Origin: Caldibacillus thermoamylovorans
GTDB lineage: Bacteria; Bacillota; Bacilli; Bacillales; Caldibacillaceae
Length of the DNA: 64,000 bases
Assembly: GCF_000751775.1 (NCBI RefSeq)
Contig: NZ_CCRF01000064.1
Span: forward strand, 41,123 to 105,122
Direction: 5' to 3'
Part shown: positions 49,742 through 57,572 of the stretch, in pieces
Layout: the number at the start of each line of letters is the position of its first letter
Numbering within the stretch: position 1 is the stretch's first letter
Translations under genes and position numbers: made by a program
Notes under the pieces: model-generated
Seen by the model: the letters and a program-made list of their open reading frames with translations, nothing else
Database searches by the model: none
What the model was told of the DNA's origin: nothing

Positions 49742-49840
49742 TGTGGATAAGTTTATACACATTTTTCAGCTTGTCAATTCTTATATTTTAAAGTTTTATT
49801 AACAAGTTAATCACAGCTTATCCACTTTGAATGTGGATAA
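49742..49840. promoter_or_regulatory. Cluster of five DnaA boxes upstream of sda
   Basis: TGTGGATAA at 49742-49750 and 49832-49840 (minus orientation of TTATCCACA), TTATACACA at 49753-49761, TTATCCACT at 49818-49826, and a weaker TTAATCACA at 49807-49815. In B. subtilis DnaA drives sda through similar boxes, so this cluster should tie sda expression to replication initiation. Confidence 0.9.
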
Positions 49841-49868
49841 CTGGAACGCTTGTTCTCTAATAAAATTT

Positions 49869-49896
49869 TTGATAAAGTTGTATTAACTTTTATGAA
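49869..49896 (+). promoter_or_regulatory. Candidate sigma-A promoter of sda
   Basis: TTGATA (49869-49874), 16-base spacer, TATGAA (49891-49896), about 60 bases ahead of sda and just downstream of the DnaA boxes. Confidence 0.45.
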
Positions 49897-49954
49897 AGTC
49901 CAATCTTTTAGTATATGATGATTTCCCCGATTATATGAATTTTGGAGGTGAACG

Positions 49955-50134
49955 GTGAATACCGAAAAAATGGAAAATTTATCTGATCAACTTTTAATCG
50001 AATCATATTATAAAGCACTGGAACTTCAACTTTCACCCGAGTTCATCCACCTCATTGAGAAAGAAATGGAGCGTCGATCACTTTTGAATAAAATAAAGAA
50101 AACTCAGACGTCCAAGTCTTTAGGCAGCTCGTAA
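49955..50134 (+). CDS. sda: Sporulation checkpoint inhibitor Sda
   Basis: 59 residues from GTG 49955 behind GGAGGTG; ATG five codons later is the alternative. The core [18 protein letters not shown] - [17 protein letters not shown] matches B. subtilis Sda (46 aa), a helical hairpin that binds histidine kinases KinA/KinB and blocks phosphorelay activation of Spo0A while replication is ongoing or damaged. An additional tail of about 15 residues, lysine/serine rich ([14 protein letters not shown]), is present. DnaA boxes upstream support the assignment. Confidence 0.92.
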   Translation: MNTEKMENLSDQLLIESYYKALELQLSPEFIHLIEKEMERRSLLNKIKKTQTSKSLGSS

Positions 50135-50177
50135 ATTCAAAGTGAAATCCATCCTATGTAAATTTCCTGATCATATT

Positions 50178-50210
50178 GTTCCTCACTGCTTGTGTATAAT
50201 AGTGAGGAAC
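50178..50210 (+). terminator. Terminator between sda and psd
   Basis: GTTCCTCACT / AGTGAGGAAC perfect 10-pair stem, followed on the plus strand by CTTATTTTTT; also abuts the psd stop on the minus strand. Confidence 0.85.
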
Positions 50211-50211
50211 C

Positions 50212-50997
50212 TTATTTTTTAACTAAATGTCCAATTACCTCTCCCATTTTTACCGGATGTGGAACCGATATCCTCTCATCAATTAGAAATGTATCCTTTT
50301 CAAATAAAAGGACGACAGTGGAGCCGAATGAAAAATATGCAATCTCTTCTCCTTTCTTTAGATTCATACTGCCATTCGTATATTCAATGGAATTTACAAA
50401 CATCGCTCCGACTTTCACAAGGGCCATTTTTCCGGTTTTGTGATTAATCTCTGAAATGGAGCGGTAATTTTTTGCCAAAGGGTTTTTTCCATATTCAAGC
50501 CCCAAACGGTTAACAGGATACGAACAATCCCCTAACTCCCAGCGACTGATTACTTTTCCATTAACCGGACTATGTATGCGATGGTAATGTTTTGGACTTA
50601 AATATAAAACAATAAAATATCCGTCTCGGTATTGTACTGCTTTTTCATCGTTGCCGAGCATTTCCTTCAAGGAATACATCTTCCCCTTAACTTTAATATC
50701 CGTTGACGGCTCAATTGAACCTGCCGACTCAATAGTAGCATCAACCGGACTTATGACCGTATTTATATTTGAATCAATCAATCTTGTCCCTTTTTTTAAT
50801 TTACGAATAAAAAGCTCATGTAATGTCGTATATTCATTGTAAGGATATTCGAACTCACTCATATCAATTTTATAAATCTTGACAAAGAAAGGGATGATGA
50901 TTTTACTAATTTTAGACCTGGTAAATTGTCGGATCAAGTTGGATAACCAGGCCCGATTGGTCAATTCAATACATTTTTGATAAATAATTTTTCGCAT
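50212..50997 (-). CDS. psd: Phosphatidylserine decarboxylase proenzyme
   Basis: 261 residues from ATG 50997 behind TGGGAGG. Pyruvoyl enzyme: serine for self-cleavage in YFSFGSTVVLLFE (FGST in place of the commoner LGST), with catalytic Asp/His in SPVDATIESAG and HRIHSPVNGKV. It makes phosphatidylethanolamine. Divergent from pssA, which supplies the substrate. In B. subtilis psd and pssA are elsewhere in the chromosome; a location near sda is found in other Bacillus. Confidence 0.95.
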   Translation of the reverse strand: MRKIIYQKCIELTNRAWLSNLIRQFTRSKISKIIIPFFVKIYKIDMSEFEYPYNEYTTLHELFIRKLKKGTRLIDSNINTVISPVDATIESAGSIEPSTDIKVKGKMYSLKEMLGNDEKAVQYRDGYFIVLYLSPKHYHRIHSPVNGKVISRWELGDCSYPVNRLGLEYGKNPLAKNYRSISEINHKTGKMALVKVGAMFVNSIEYTNGSMNLKKGEEIAYFSFGSTVVLLFEKDTFLIDERISVPHPVKMGEVIGHLVKK

Positions 50998-51100
50998 GGA
51001 ATACCTCCCAAACGATTCGCTTTCCTAAACATCTTTCATAAAATATAATAATATAGAAAAGAATCTCTACCAATATAATTTTTAGAGAGGATGGATTTAC

Positions 51101-51658
51101 TTGTTTTTTAAATTTCAAATCATTGATGTCACTCTGAAGAAGATTAAATCACAATTGGCCAATATGATGACTCTAAGTAATTTATTTTTAGGCGGTTTCT
51201 CGATTATTTTTACAATACAAGGTGAACTTAATTATAGTTTATTCTTGATTTTTTCGGCTGCCCTACTGGACCGATTTGACGGAATGGTTGCTCGTAAGCT
51301 AAAAATAGAATCTGAGCTTGGTAAACAATTAGACTCCATGAGTGATATTATATCATTTGGCGTTGCACCCGCACTTTTATTATATCAAGGAATTATTCAT
51401 TATTTTTCCAGCGCGGGAATTTTTATCACCGTCTTTTTCATCGGTTGCGGGGCATTTCGACTTGCCAGATTTAATATTACCGAAAATAACTGTTATTTTA
51501 GTGGGTTGCCAATTACGGCTGCCGGATGTATTCTGACATTCAGCTATCTTGGCATCCAATTTATCCCGGCCATAATTTATTTATATTTAATGATCATTCT
51601 TTCTTTTTTAATGATAAGTACGTTAAAGGTAAAAAAATATGATTCCGAAACTTTTTGA
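51101..51658 (+). CDS. pssA: CDP-diacylglycerol-serine O-phosphatidyltransferase
   Basis: 185 residues from TTG 51101 (the ribosome site GAGAGGATGG is somewhat distant). CDP-alcohol phosphotransferase signature: DRFDGMVAR followed by GKQLDSMSD (D..DG..AR...G...D...D), several membrane helices. It makes phosphatidylserine, the substrate of Psd, encoded divergently. Confidence 0.94.
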   Translation: MFFKFQIIDVTLKKIKSQLANMMTLSNLFLGGFSIIFTIQGELNYSLFLIFSAALLDRFDGMVARKLKIESELGKQLDSMSDIISFGVAPALLLYQGIIHYFSSAGIFITVFFIGCGAFRLARFNITENNCYFSGLPITAAGCILTFSYLGIQFIPAIIYLYLMIILSFLMISTLKVKKYDSETF

Positions 51659-51806
51659 TTTGATCGTTTAACCGAATCACAATGTGTTGTTCGTCAAAAA
51701 AATTTTGGCTGCGGAGTATCGCTTCGTAGCTTTTCTTAAGTACTTAAATTTGAAACTTAAAATTTCCCGCTACATAGAATTTACATCTTTGCTGGAAATT
51801 TATAAA

Positions 51807-51833
51807 AACGTACAAAAAGGACCGTTCATCGAA
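51807..51833. repeat. Single copy of a dispersed intergenic repeat
   Basis: AACGTACAAAAAGGACCGTT (51807-51826, then CATCGAA) matches the pair at 59452 and 59531 (AACGTATAAAAAGAGCCGTT, then TCCATCGAA or ACCATCTG) with a few changes. It lies between pssA and sigK. Confidence 0.6.
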
Positions 51834-51923
51834 TGTTTTCTTCCGCATCCTTTTTCCGGAAGAAATTCAATCGATGGCAGCCCTTATTTTTTCATTCCTG
51901 TTTTAATTTCAGGCGGCAACAGC

Positions 51924-52637
51924 TTAGGATTGCCTTTTTTCCTTTTCTGCCCGGTAAAACTCATGAAACATTTTCATTAAAGCACGTTTTTCAATTCGGG
52001 AAACATAACTGCGCGAAATCCCCAAGTCTTTTGCTAACTCTCTTTGCGTTTTTTCCTTTTCCATACCAAGCCCAAATCGGCCGATAATCACTTCTTTTTC
52101 GCGCTCATCAAGAATGCTGATATATTCCTTTACCTTTTCTAATTCCATATTCAACTGAATGGTATCAATAACATCTTCGGAATCGGATTTCAATACATCA
52201 ATTAAACTAATTTCATTCCCTTCTTTATCCCGGCCGATTGGATCATGTAAAGAGACGTCCTTTTTTGTCTTTTTTAACGCCCTTAAGTGCATGAGTATTT
52301 CGTTTTCAATGCATCTGGCTGCATATGTAGCTAATTTCGTTCCTTTTCCTTCTGAGAAGCTTTCAATCGCTTTGATTAGACCGATTGTACCGATCGAGAT
52401 GAGATCCTCTTGATCCTCGCCGGTATTCTCAAATTTTTTTACTATATGAGCGACAAGCCTTAAATTATGTTCGATCAAAATATTTCTTGCTTCCATATCC
52501 CCCTCTGCCATCAATTTTAAATATTTCCGTTCTTGGGCAGGTGATAAAGGTTGCGGAAAGGCATTATTTTTCACATATGAGACAAAAAACACCAGTTCTT
52601 TAAACAGGACGGCCAGTGCAGAAAAAATTCCTGACAT
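51924..52637 (-). CDS. sigK: Late mother-cell sigma factor SigK (pro-sigma-K)
   Basis: 237 residues from ATG 52637 behind GGAGGTG. The hydrophobic first 20 or so residues ([17 protein letters not shown]) are the pro-sequence removed by SpoIVFB. Region 2 ([34 protein letters not shown]) and region 4 ([36 protein letters not shown]) are complete. The gene is continuous; no skin-type element splits it. It directs spore coat and late mother-cell genes. Confidence 0.97.
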   Translation of the reverse strand: MSGIFSALAVLFKELVFFVSYVKNNAFPQPLSPAQERKYLKLMAEGDMEARNILIEHNLRLVAHIVKKFENTGEDQEDLISIGTIGLIKAIESFSEGKGTKLATYAARCIENEILMHLRALKKTKKDVSLHDPIGRDKEGNEISLIDVLKSDSEDVIDTIQLNMELEKVKEYISILDEREKEVIIGRFGLGMEKEKTQRELAKDLGISRSYVSRIEKRALMKMFHEFYRAEKEKRQS

Positions 52638-52799
52638 GTATCCACCTCCAATGAAATTTCCAATGCCTATAAGTTATACCTATGTTGGAAATCCCAAAAA
52701 AGTGTATGTCCCGCTAAATTACTTGATATTCCGATTTTTTAAATTGCAGTCTTTGCAAAAACCAAACCACCCAATGAAACTTCCTTCAGTGGGGTTTTC

Positions 52800-52849
52800 T
52801 TCATCCCCCACCTATCTTTTTTGTAAACTCAAAAATCTTAAGGTGGGAT
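52800..52849. repeat. Imperfect hairpin repeat upstream of sigK
   Basis: TTCATCCCCCACCTATCTT followed by a spacer and CTTAAGGTGGGATAAA. The CCCACCT / AGGTGGG arms pair. The sequence is largely shared with the repeat at 57500-57572 after pbpI. Confidence 0.7.
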
Positions 52850-52895
52850 AAAAGGAAAGGATTCCCCACGTTAAGCAAAAGCGGGGAGGAAAAGG

Positions 52896-53132
52896 TTAAT
52901 CATCATCTGTATCATTTAATTTCTTTTTACATGCTAACGCCATACCGAAGAAGAGTAATGCAGAAATAAGACTTATTGTCATTGCGGCAATGACGATATA
53001 TTGATTTGTGTTTGACAGTTGTCCGCCTTTTAAAAATAAGCCGATATATAAAAATGTACTGATGGCCGTCAACACAACAGAATAATTTTTATAATCTTGC
53101 AACTTACTTGTCAGTTGTTCCACCTTGTTCAT
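52896..53132 (-). CDS. yrhC: YrhC-like small membrane protein
   Basis: 78 residues from ATG 53132 behind TAGGTGAG. A short hydrophilic N-terminus, two membrane helices (about 18-35 and 45-68) and a charged lysine/aspartate tail. Resembles YrhC, which in B. subtilis follows mtnN-mccA-mccB. Here mccAB are absent. Function unknown. Confidence 0.65.
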   Translation of the reverse strand: MNKVEQLTSKLQDYKNYSVVLTAISTFLYIGLFLKGGQLSNTNQYIVIAAMTISLISALLFFGMALACKKKLNDTDDD

Positions 53133-53402
53133 TTTCTCACCTACTAATCTATTTTATGTTAATAGATTAACATGAAAAATAGAAATTGTATTGTTGAAAA
53201 TATAGGAAAACTTGGGGGAAAATCTATTGAACTTTGCGTCAAAATATAAACATCAGAGGAACAGACTTTGATTAATAAAGAGGTTTATGTAAATTTTATA
53301 TTTAATAAACTTTCGTTAACTTAATGTTGATTTTCTAATTGAATAGTTGCAGGGATGTTTTGAGTCAAGTATGTTACTCACCGCCTTTTCTGATGTCTTT
53401 GC
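53133..53402. other. Non-coding gap between yrhC and the ABC-transporter remnant
   Basis: About 270 AT-rich bases (320 including the terminator) with no gene. An inverted repeat ATGTTAAT AG ATTAACAT (about 53156-53173) lies in the yrhC upstream region and could be an operator. Confidence 0.5.
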
Positions 53403-53441
53403 AAAAAAAAGCACACAGGATAACCTTAATATCCTATGTGC
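53403..53441 (-). terminator. Terminator after the ABC-transporter remnant
   Basis: GCACACAGGATA / TATCCTATGTGC hairpin (53411-53441) followed on the minus strand by eight T residues. It was probably the original terminator of the permease gene. Confidence 0.88.
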
Positions 53442-53451
53442 CCAGTATTAT

Positions 53452-53883
53452 TTAAATAACAGCCTGAATCTGCTTTGTATAGAAAAAGCGGACAATGAAA
53501 AAGTAGATTATTTGAATAATCAAGAATACACCTAATACCATTACGGATTCCTTAAATATATTAAACTCAAATAGATTGGATAATGCCGTTAACGCAACCG
53601 CTCCATGAATAAGGGCAACGATGATGGGAGCGAAAAAGAGAATAGCTGTTTGTCTGGTTAAGACCTTCTTTAGCTCCTTCACTGTTAGACCCATTTTGGC
53701 AATCGATGAGAATTTTTGCTTATCTTCATCTAGATCCATATACAAGCGGAAGTAAAGGAAACTTCCGGATGGACCCATAATGCCAACAAATTCCCCTTCA
53801 TCTATTTTTAAATTGATATCTGTTAAAGCACGATAGGCAATATTCCCTTCATAAATTTTACTTACTTGTTTGACATCCAGCAT
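53452..53883 (-). pseudogene. In-frame fusion remnant of a Bce-type ABC ATPase and its permease
   Basis: 143 residues from ATG 53883 behind AAAGGAG. Residues 1 to about 40 are the N-terminus of a BceA-like ATPase (LDVKQVSKIYEG, INLKIDEGEFVGIMGPSGS), stopping inside the Walker A loop before the GKTT. The frame then goes straight into the C-terminus of a BceB-like permease (FLYFRLYMDLDEDKQKF, MGLTVKELKKVL, two or three membrane helices). A deletion of roughly 2 kb between ATPase codon ~40 and the permease tail explains it; GGAAGT at the joint (about 53763-53768) may be microhomology. It cannot bind ATP. It probably is transcribed, with the terminator intact. Confidence 0.88.
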
Positions 53884-53974
53884 CACAAGTTCTCCTTTCA
53901 ATTTAAATCCCTTAACTTGTGATTAGTATACCTGCTTTTCATCTTTCAAAAAATCGATTTTTCTTTCAGTTTCC

Positions 53975-54976
53975 TTACACGGTTGTAAGGTTTTGGGTCA
54001 CACTAAAAATAATTCGAAATGTCGAGCCTTCTCCAACCTTTGAGTCGAGTTCGATACGGTGACCAAGGTACTCGGCGGCCTCCTTCGTTAAATATAGTCC
54101 CATTCCTGTTGATTCTCTAAATTTCCGACCATTTTCTCCCGTATAAAACGGTTCAAACACACGACGCTTGTCCGTCTCAGGTATACCTACGCCATAATCT
54201 TTTACCTCTAGTACTGCTTCTCCAGCTCTTTCATAAATAGAAATCATGATGGTTTTGCTTTTTCCCTTCGAATATTTCACTGCATTATGAATAAGCTGAG
54301 AAACCATGAAGAATAACCATTTTTCATCGGTTTCAACGGTGATCCCTTTCTTCCCTTGTGTAAAATGAGGATAAACCTGATTTCTAATATAAAAGCGTTT
54401 ATTTTCATGATTCACTTCATTTATAAGCTTTCCTAATTCAACAGGTTTTATATGAAAATCTTGTTCAATGGTCCGAAGTCTTGCCATATAAAGAATTGTA
54501 TTCAATCCGGTCTTTATTCGGTCGGTTTCTTCACGAATATTCGAGGAATCCGGCTCATCCAGGTTTTGGGCAATTAGTTCAATGACGGACAATGGCGTTT
54601 TCATTTGATGGACCCACTGATTCATAAACTTTAAATGCTCATCTTGTCGCGACGTTAATTTTTTTATTTGTTCCTGGTAATGCTTGTATTGATTCTTTAA
54701 TAATTGATCAAGTGCCTCAGAAATAGGAGTTTGTTCTGTTTTTTGCAAAGATTGATCCAAGGACTCCAAACTGCTTGTAAGGCGTTTGTAAAAGAGTCGG
54801 CGGCTATAATAATGATAAATTAAATATCCTACAAGAAAAAAAAGCCCGAGGAACACTGCATACAGTGCCGGTAACAAATGATGGTAGCCATCTAAAAAAT
54901 AAATCGCCAATATGACAAAAAATTGAATGATTTGCACGAAAATTAATAGAGCATGTTCTTTTAAAAATAGTTTCAT
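53975..54976 (-). CDS. Bce-type intramembrane-sensing histidine kinase
   Basis: 333 residues from ATG 54976, overlapping the regulator's stop. Two membrane helices (about 8-28 and 34-55) with almost no outside loop, typical of kinases that sense through a partner transporter. H box WVHQMKTPLSV, N box HNAVKYS, G1 DYGVGIP, F box FEPFYTG, G2 GMGLYLTKE. The protein looks intact, but its cognate regulator is frame-shifted and its partner transporter is reduced to a fusion remnant, so it is probably without a function or works with another system. Confidence 0.9.
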   Translation of the reverse strand: MKLFLKEHALLIFVQIIQFFVILAIYFLDGYHHLLPALYAVFLGLFFLVGYLIYHYYSRRLFYKRLTSSLESLDQSLQKTEQTPISEALDQLLKNQYKHYQEQIKKLTSRQDEHLKFMNQWVHQMKTPLSVIELIAQNLDEPDSSNIREETDRIKTGLNTILYMARLRTIEQDFHIKPVELGKLINEVNHENKRFYIRNQVYPHFTQGKKGITVETDEKWLFFMVSQLIHNAVKYSKGKSKTIMISIYERAGEAVLEVKDYGVGIPETDKRRVFEPFYTGENGRKFRESTGMGLYLTKEAAEYLGHRIELDSKVGEGSTFRIIFSVTQNLTTV

Positions 54977-55682
54977 TGCCCTTCACCCTTGATTCGGGAA
55001 ATATTTAAGCGATATCCTACTCCTCTAACTGTTTCAACGGCGCCTTTCATACCGACAGCTTCAAATTTTTTACGGACTCGGGTAATGTTCACATTCAAAG
55101 TATTTTCATCAACATACATTTGGTCATCCCATAATTTTTCAAGTAAATCTTCGCGTCCGGCTACACGGGGATATCTCTCAATTAAACTTTCAATAAGATC
55201 AGCTTCCCTTTTAGAAAGGGGTACTGCTTTATCTTTAACCGTTAATTTCAGCCTCTCCGGATAAAGCTGTAACCCTTCTAGTTCCAACACACGTTCCTCA
55301 ACCTGAACAGCGTATTCTCCATATGCTCGACGAAGCTGACTGCGAATTTTTGCGATGACAATTTCCGGGTGAAACGGTTTTGTAATAAAATCGTCGCCTC
55401 CATTTTCTAACGCCATTACCTGATCCATTTCCCCAACCCGTGCCGAGATGAAAATAACAGGACAAATTGATTGTTTGCGTATTTGGCGACACCAGTAATA
55501 GCCATCATAGCTGGGTAAATTAATATCCAGTAAAAAAAAAGATCCGGTTTATACTTTTGAAAATGCTCCATCACATGATCAAAATCGTCCACGATAGATG
55601 ACGCAAAGCCGTATTTTTGTATGTATGCTTGCAGATGCTCAGCAATTTTAGGGTCATCCTCAATAATCAAAATCCTTTGCAT
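54973..55682 (-). pseudogene. Bce-type OmpR-family response regulator, frame-shifted
   Basis: Start ATG 55682 (MQRILIIEDDPKIAEHL) behind AAAGGAG. The receiver domain reads normally to about residue 46, then breaks in a run of nine A residues (55532-55540; T on the coding strand). With one T fewer, the frame continues as LLDINLPSYDGYYW with the phosphorylated Asp, VIFISAR, and joins the downstream frame GEMDQVMALENGGDDFITKPF, which holds the rest of the receiver and the complete winged-helix output domain (about 130-225). Either a pseudogene, a phase-variable gene or a sequencing error. Confidence 0.88.
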
Positions 55683-55789
55683 GAAGCCCACTCCTTTCGC
55701 TGTGAACGATCCCATATATTTTATCTATACACCTTCATCGTGTTGGTGGCGGCATGATTTTGGCTGCTATGTTGGTTTCTATATTCAAA

Positions 55790-55830
55790 AAAAAGCTGAC
55801 ATCACCGCTACAAATTTGATGACGTCAGCC
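55790..55830 (-). terminator. Terminator after mtnN
   Basis: GCTGACATCACC (55796) pairs with GATGACGTCAGC (to 55830) with a bulge, followed on the minus strand by eight T residues. Confidence 0.85.
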
Positions 55831-55839
55831 CCTTATCGT

Positions 55840-56532
55840 TTACAATTTTCGAATGATCTCGATAACAAGATTAGCAGAGTTCAGTGCGGCAGTTTGTAAA
55901 AATTGTTCAAATGATAAATCCGATTCCTTCCCGGCAATATCAGATAATGCCCGAATGATGACAAACGGGAGTCCGTACTGGTATGCGACTTGAGCAATCG
56001 CTGCCGCTTCCATTTCCACCGCTTGCAGTCCCGGAAATTTTTCAGCAACCATTTGAACACGGTCCGGATCGCTCATAAATGAATCCCCGGAAGCAATCCG
56101 TCCTTTTTTTACTTGAATTCCTTCAAGACTTCTGGCCGCTTCTTCTGCGACCTGAATTAGTCGTTCATCCGCTTGGTAGGCGGCGGGCATTTGGGGAACT
56201 TGGCCATAAGCATAGCCAAAAACCGTTGCATCAACATCATGATGACAAACATCATCGGAAATAACAAGATCCCCTACATTTAATTCCGGATTTAATCCTC
56301 CAGCAGACCCGGTGTTAATAATCAAATCAGGATGATAACGTTCAATTAAAATCGTTGTCGACATAGCAGCGTTCACTTTACCGATTCCTGATTTTAACAA
56401 AACAACATCTTTGCCTCCGTATGTTCCGGAACTAAACTCACTGTTTGCAATTATTTCCGTCTTTTTATTTTCCAGTTGATTTCTTAATATGATAACTTCT
56501 TCTTCCATTGCTCCGATGACAGCTATTTTCAC
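55840..56532 (-). CDS. mtnN: 5'-methylthioadenosine/S-adenosylhomocysteine nucleosidase
   Basis: 230 residues from GTG 56532 behind TAGGAGTG. PNP-like fold: [35 protein letters not shown], and catalytic Asp in ALSDIAGK. It removes adenine from methylthioadenosine and SAH. In B. subtilis yrrT precedes it and mccA-mccB follow; both are absent here (yrrS ends 14 bases away). Confidence 0.97.
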   Translation of the reverse strand: MKIAVIGAMEEEVIILRNQLENKKTEIIANSEFSSGTYGGKDVVLLKSGIGKVNAAMSTTILIERYHPDLIINTGSAGGLNPELNVGDLVISDDVCHHDVDATVFGYAYGQVPQMPAAYQADERLIQVAEEAARSLEGIQVKKGRIASGDSFMSDPDRVQMVAEKFPGLQAVEMEAAAIAQVAYQYGLPFVIIRALSDIAGKESDLSFEQFLQTAALNSANLVIEIIRKL

Positions 56533-56546
56533 CTAAGACACTCCTA

Positions 56547-57236
56547 TTACTTTTTAAATTCTTTTAGTTGTTCCAGCTTGGTCGGTTTCCAGCCTTCTCC
56601 ATCAACCCAGTCGAGATAAACTCGATAAATCAGCCCTGTATCCTTCGTGGAAATGGTGCCGACAGCATTTTTATTAGGTTCGCCACCATTTCCGATCCAC
56701 AATACCGTCATATTACCAACATCCACATTCGTTGCATAGCTAATTGCCTTTAACATTTCTTGCCAATCTGTTGCTCCTTGATTATATTGAGTAATATGCT
56801 CTCCGGTTTGACTAGTTCCGACCGGCTTCCAATTTGGGTTAATCTTTGCTTCGATAACATTCGGATCATTGCTATTAACCTTAATGACATCTTCTTCATC
56901 CGGCGAAGTTTCGTTTTCCTCCTCTGAAGATTTTTCTTCGGATTCTTTTGCTTCTTTGTTTTCTTTTTCTTTGTTTTCTTTTGCTTTCTTTTCTTCACTC
57001 TTTTCTTTACTATCTTTCTGTTTGTTAGCTGTCTTATATTTTATAGTTGTTTCGGTCGATTGATTTGTATCTCCTGCAGTCTCTTTGGCATTATTAGGTG
57101 AAGCGATAATCGACCAACCGACACTGATAATTAATATGAAAACTATTGCAATAGAAATATTTAAAATCAGGTTTTGTTTCTGTTGCTTCGTTTTCTTTCT
57201 GCGGCCTTGTCTTGATTGTGGATTATTATTTGCCAT
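56547..57236 (-). CDS. yrrS: YrrS-like membrane-anchored protein (DUF1510)
   Basis: 229 residues from ATG 57236 behind TGGGGGAA. Basic N-terminus (RRKKTKQQKQ), one membrane helix (about 25-43), a long lysine/glutamate-rich low-complexity stretch (about 65-115) and a C-terminal DUF1510 domain (about 125-229; HITQYNQGATDWQEMLKAI, WIGNGGEPNKNAVG). Outside-facing domain, function unknown. The pairing with a penicillin-binding protein is conserved in Bacillus. Confidence 0.9.
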   Translation of the reverse strand: MANNNPQSRQGRRKKTKQQKQNLILNISIAIVFILIISVGWSIIASPNNAKETAGDTNQSTETTIKYKTANKQKDSKEKSEEKKAKENKEKENKEAKESEEKSSEEENETSPDEEDVIKVNSNDPNVIEAKINPNWKPVGTSQTGEHITQYNQGATDWQEMLKAISYATNVDVGNMTVLWIGNGGEPNKNAVGTISTKDTGLIYRVYLDWVDGEGWKPTKLEQLKEFKK

Positions 57237-57549
57237 CGATATTCCCCCAATCTGATGAAAAATAGATCCGATTCCATTATGTAGCTATGTTAACATAATT
57301 GTACAGTAAAAATTTTGTAACATTCCTATTACGTTAAAGTTATTGATCGAAAACTATCGATGATCGTACGTTTTTAAAGTGAAATTTGGTGCTGTCCTAA
57401 AAGTATAGTTTCGGTGGCGGACGCTTCCCACGGGCACCTTCACTTCAATCAACCTATTTTGAGTATCTGGACAGTTCCTTAGTTGAATTATGCGGGCAGT
57501 TCATCCCCCAGCTATCTTCTTTGTACTCGAAAATATTGAGGAAAGGGTC
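57237..57549. other. Repeat-bearing gap between pbpI and yrrS
   Basis: About 310 bases with no gene. It includes a segment bounded by CTGTCC (57395) and GGACAG (57470) with an internal GTGGCGGACGCTTCCCACGG motif that resembles a GC-rich intergenic sequence common in Bacillus genomes, and then the repeat at 57492-57572. Confidence 0.6.
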
Positions 57550-57572
57550 TTACTGCCCGTTAAGGTGGGACA
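57492..57572. repeat. Hairpin repeat overlapping the end of pbpI
   Basis: CGGGCAGT (57493) pairs with ACTGCCCG (57552). Between them TTCATCCCCCAGCTATCTTC and TTGAGGAAAGGG, and after them TTAAGGTGGGACAAA. It shares most of its sequence with the repeat at 52800-52849. Its right arm supplies the last codons and stop of pbpI. Confidence 0.7.

Larger units (their letters stand above)
49526..49954. other. yqeG / sda control region
   Basis: About 430 very AT-rich bases between divergent yqeG and sda, with DnaA boxes (49742-49840) and a candidate sda promoter. No gene seen. Confidence 0.6.

Noticed and set aside
51924..52637. skin-like element in sigK
   Set aside because: The sigma factor frame is complete and continuous with all regions present.
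57395..57475. Insertion sequence remnant bounded by CTGTCC and GGACAG
   Set aside because: The 6-base ends are short, there is no transposase fragment and no target duplication; reported only as a repeat-bearing gap.
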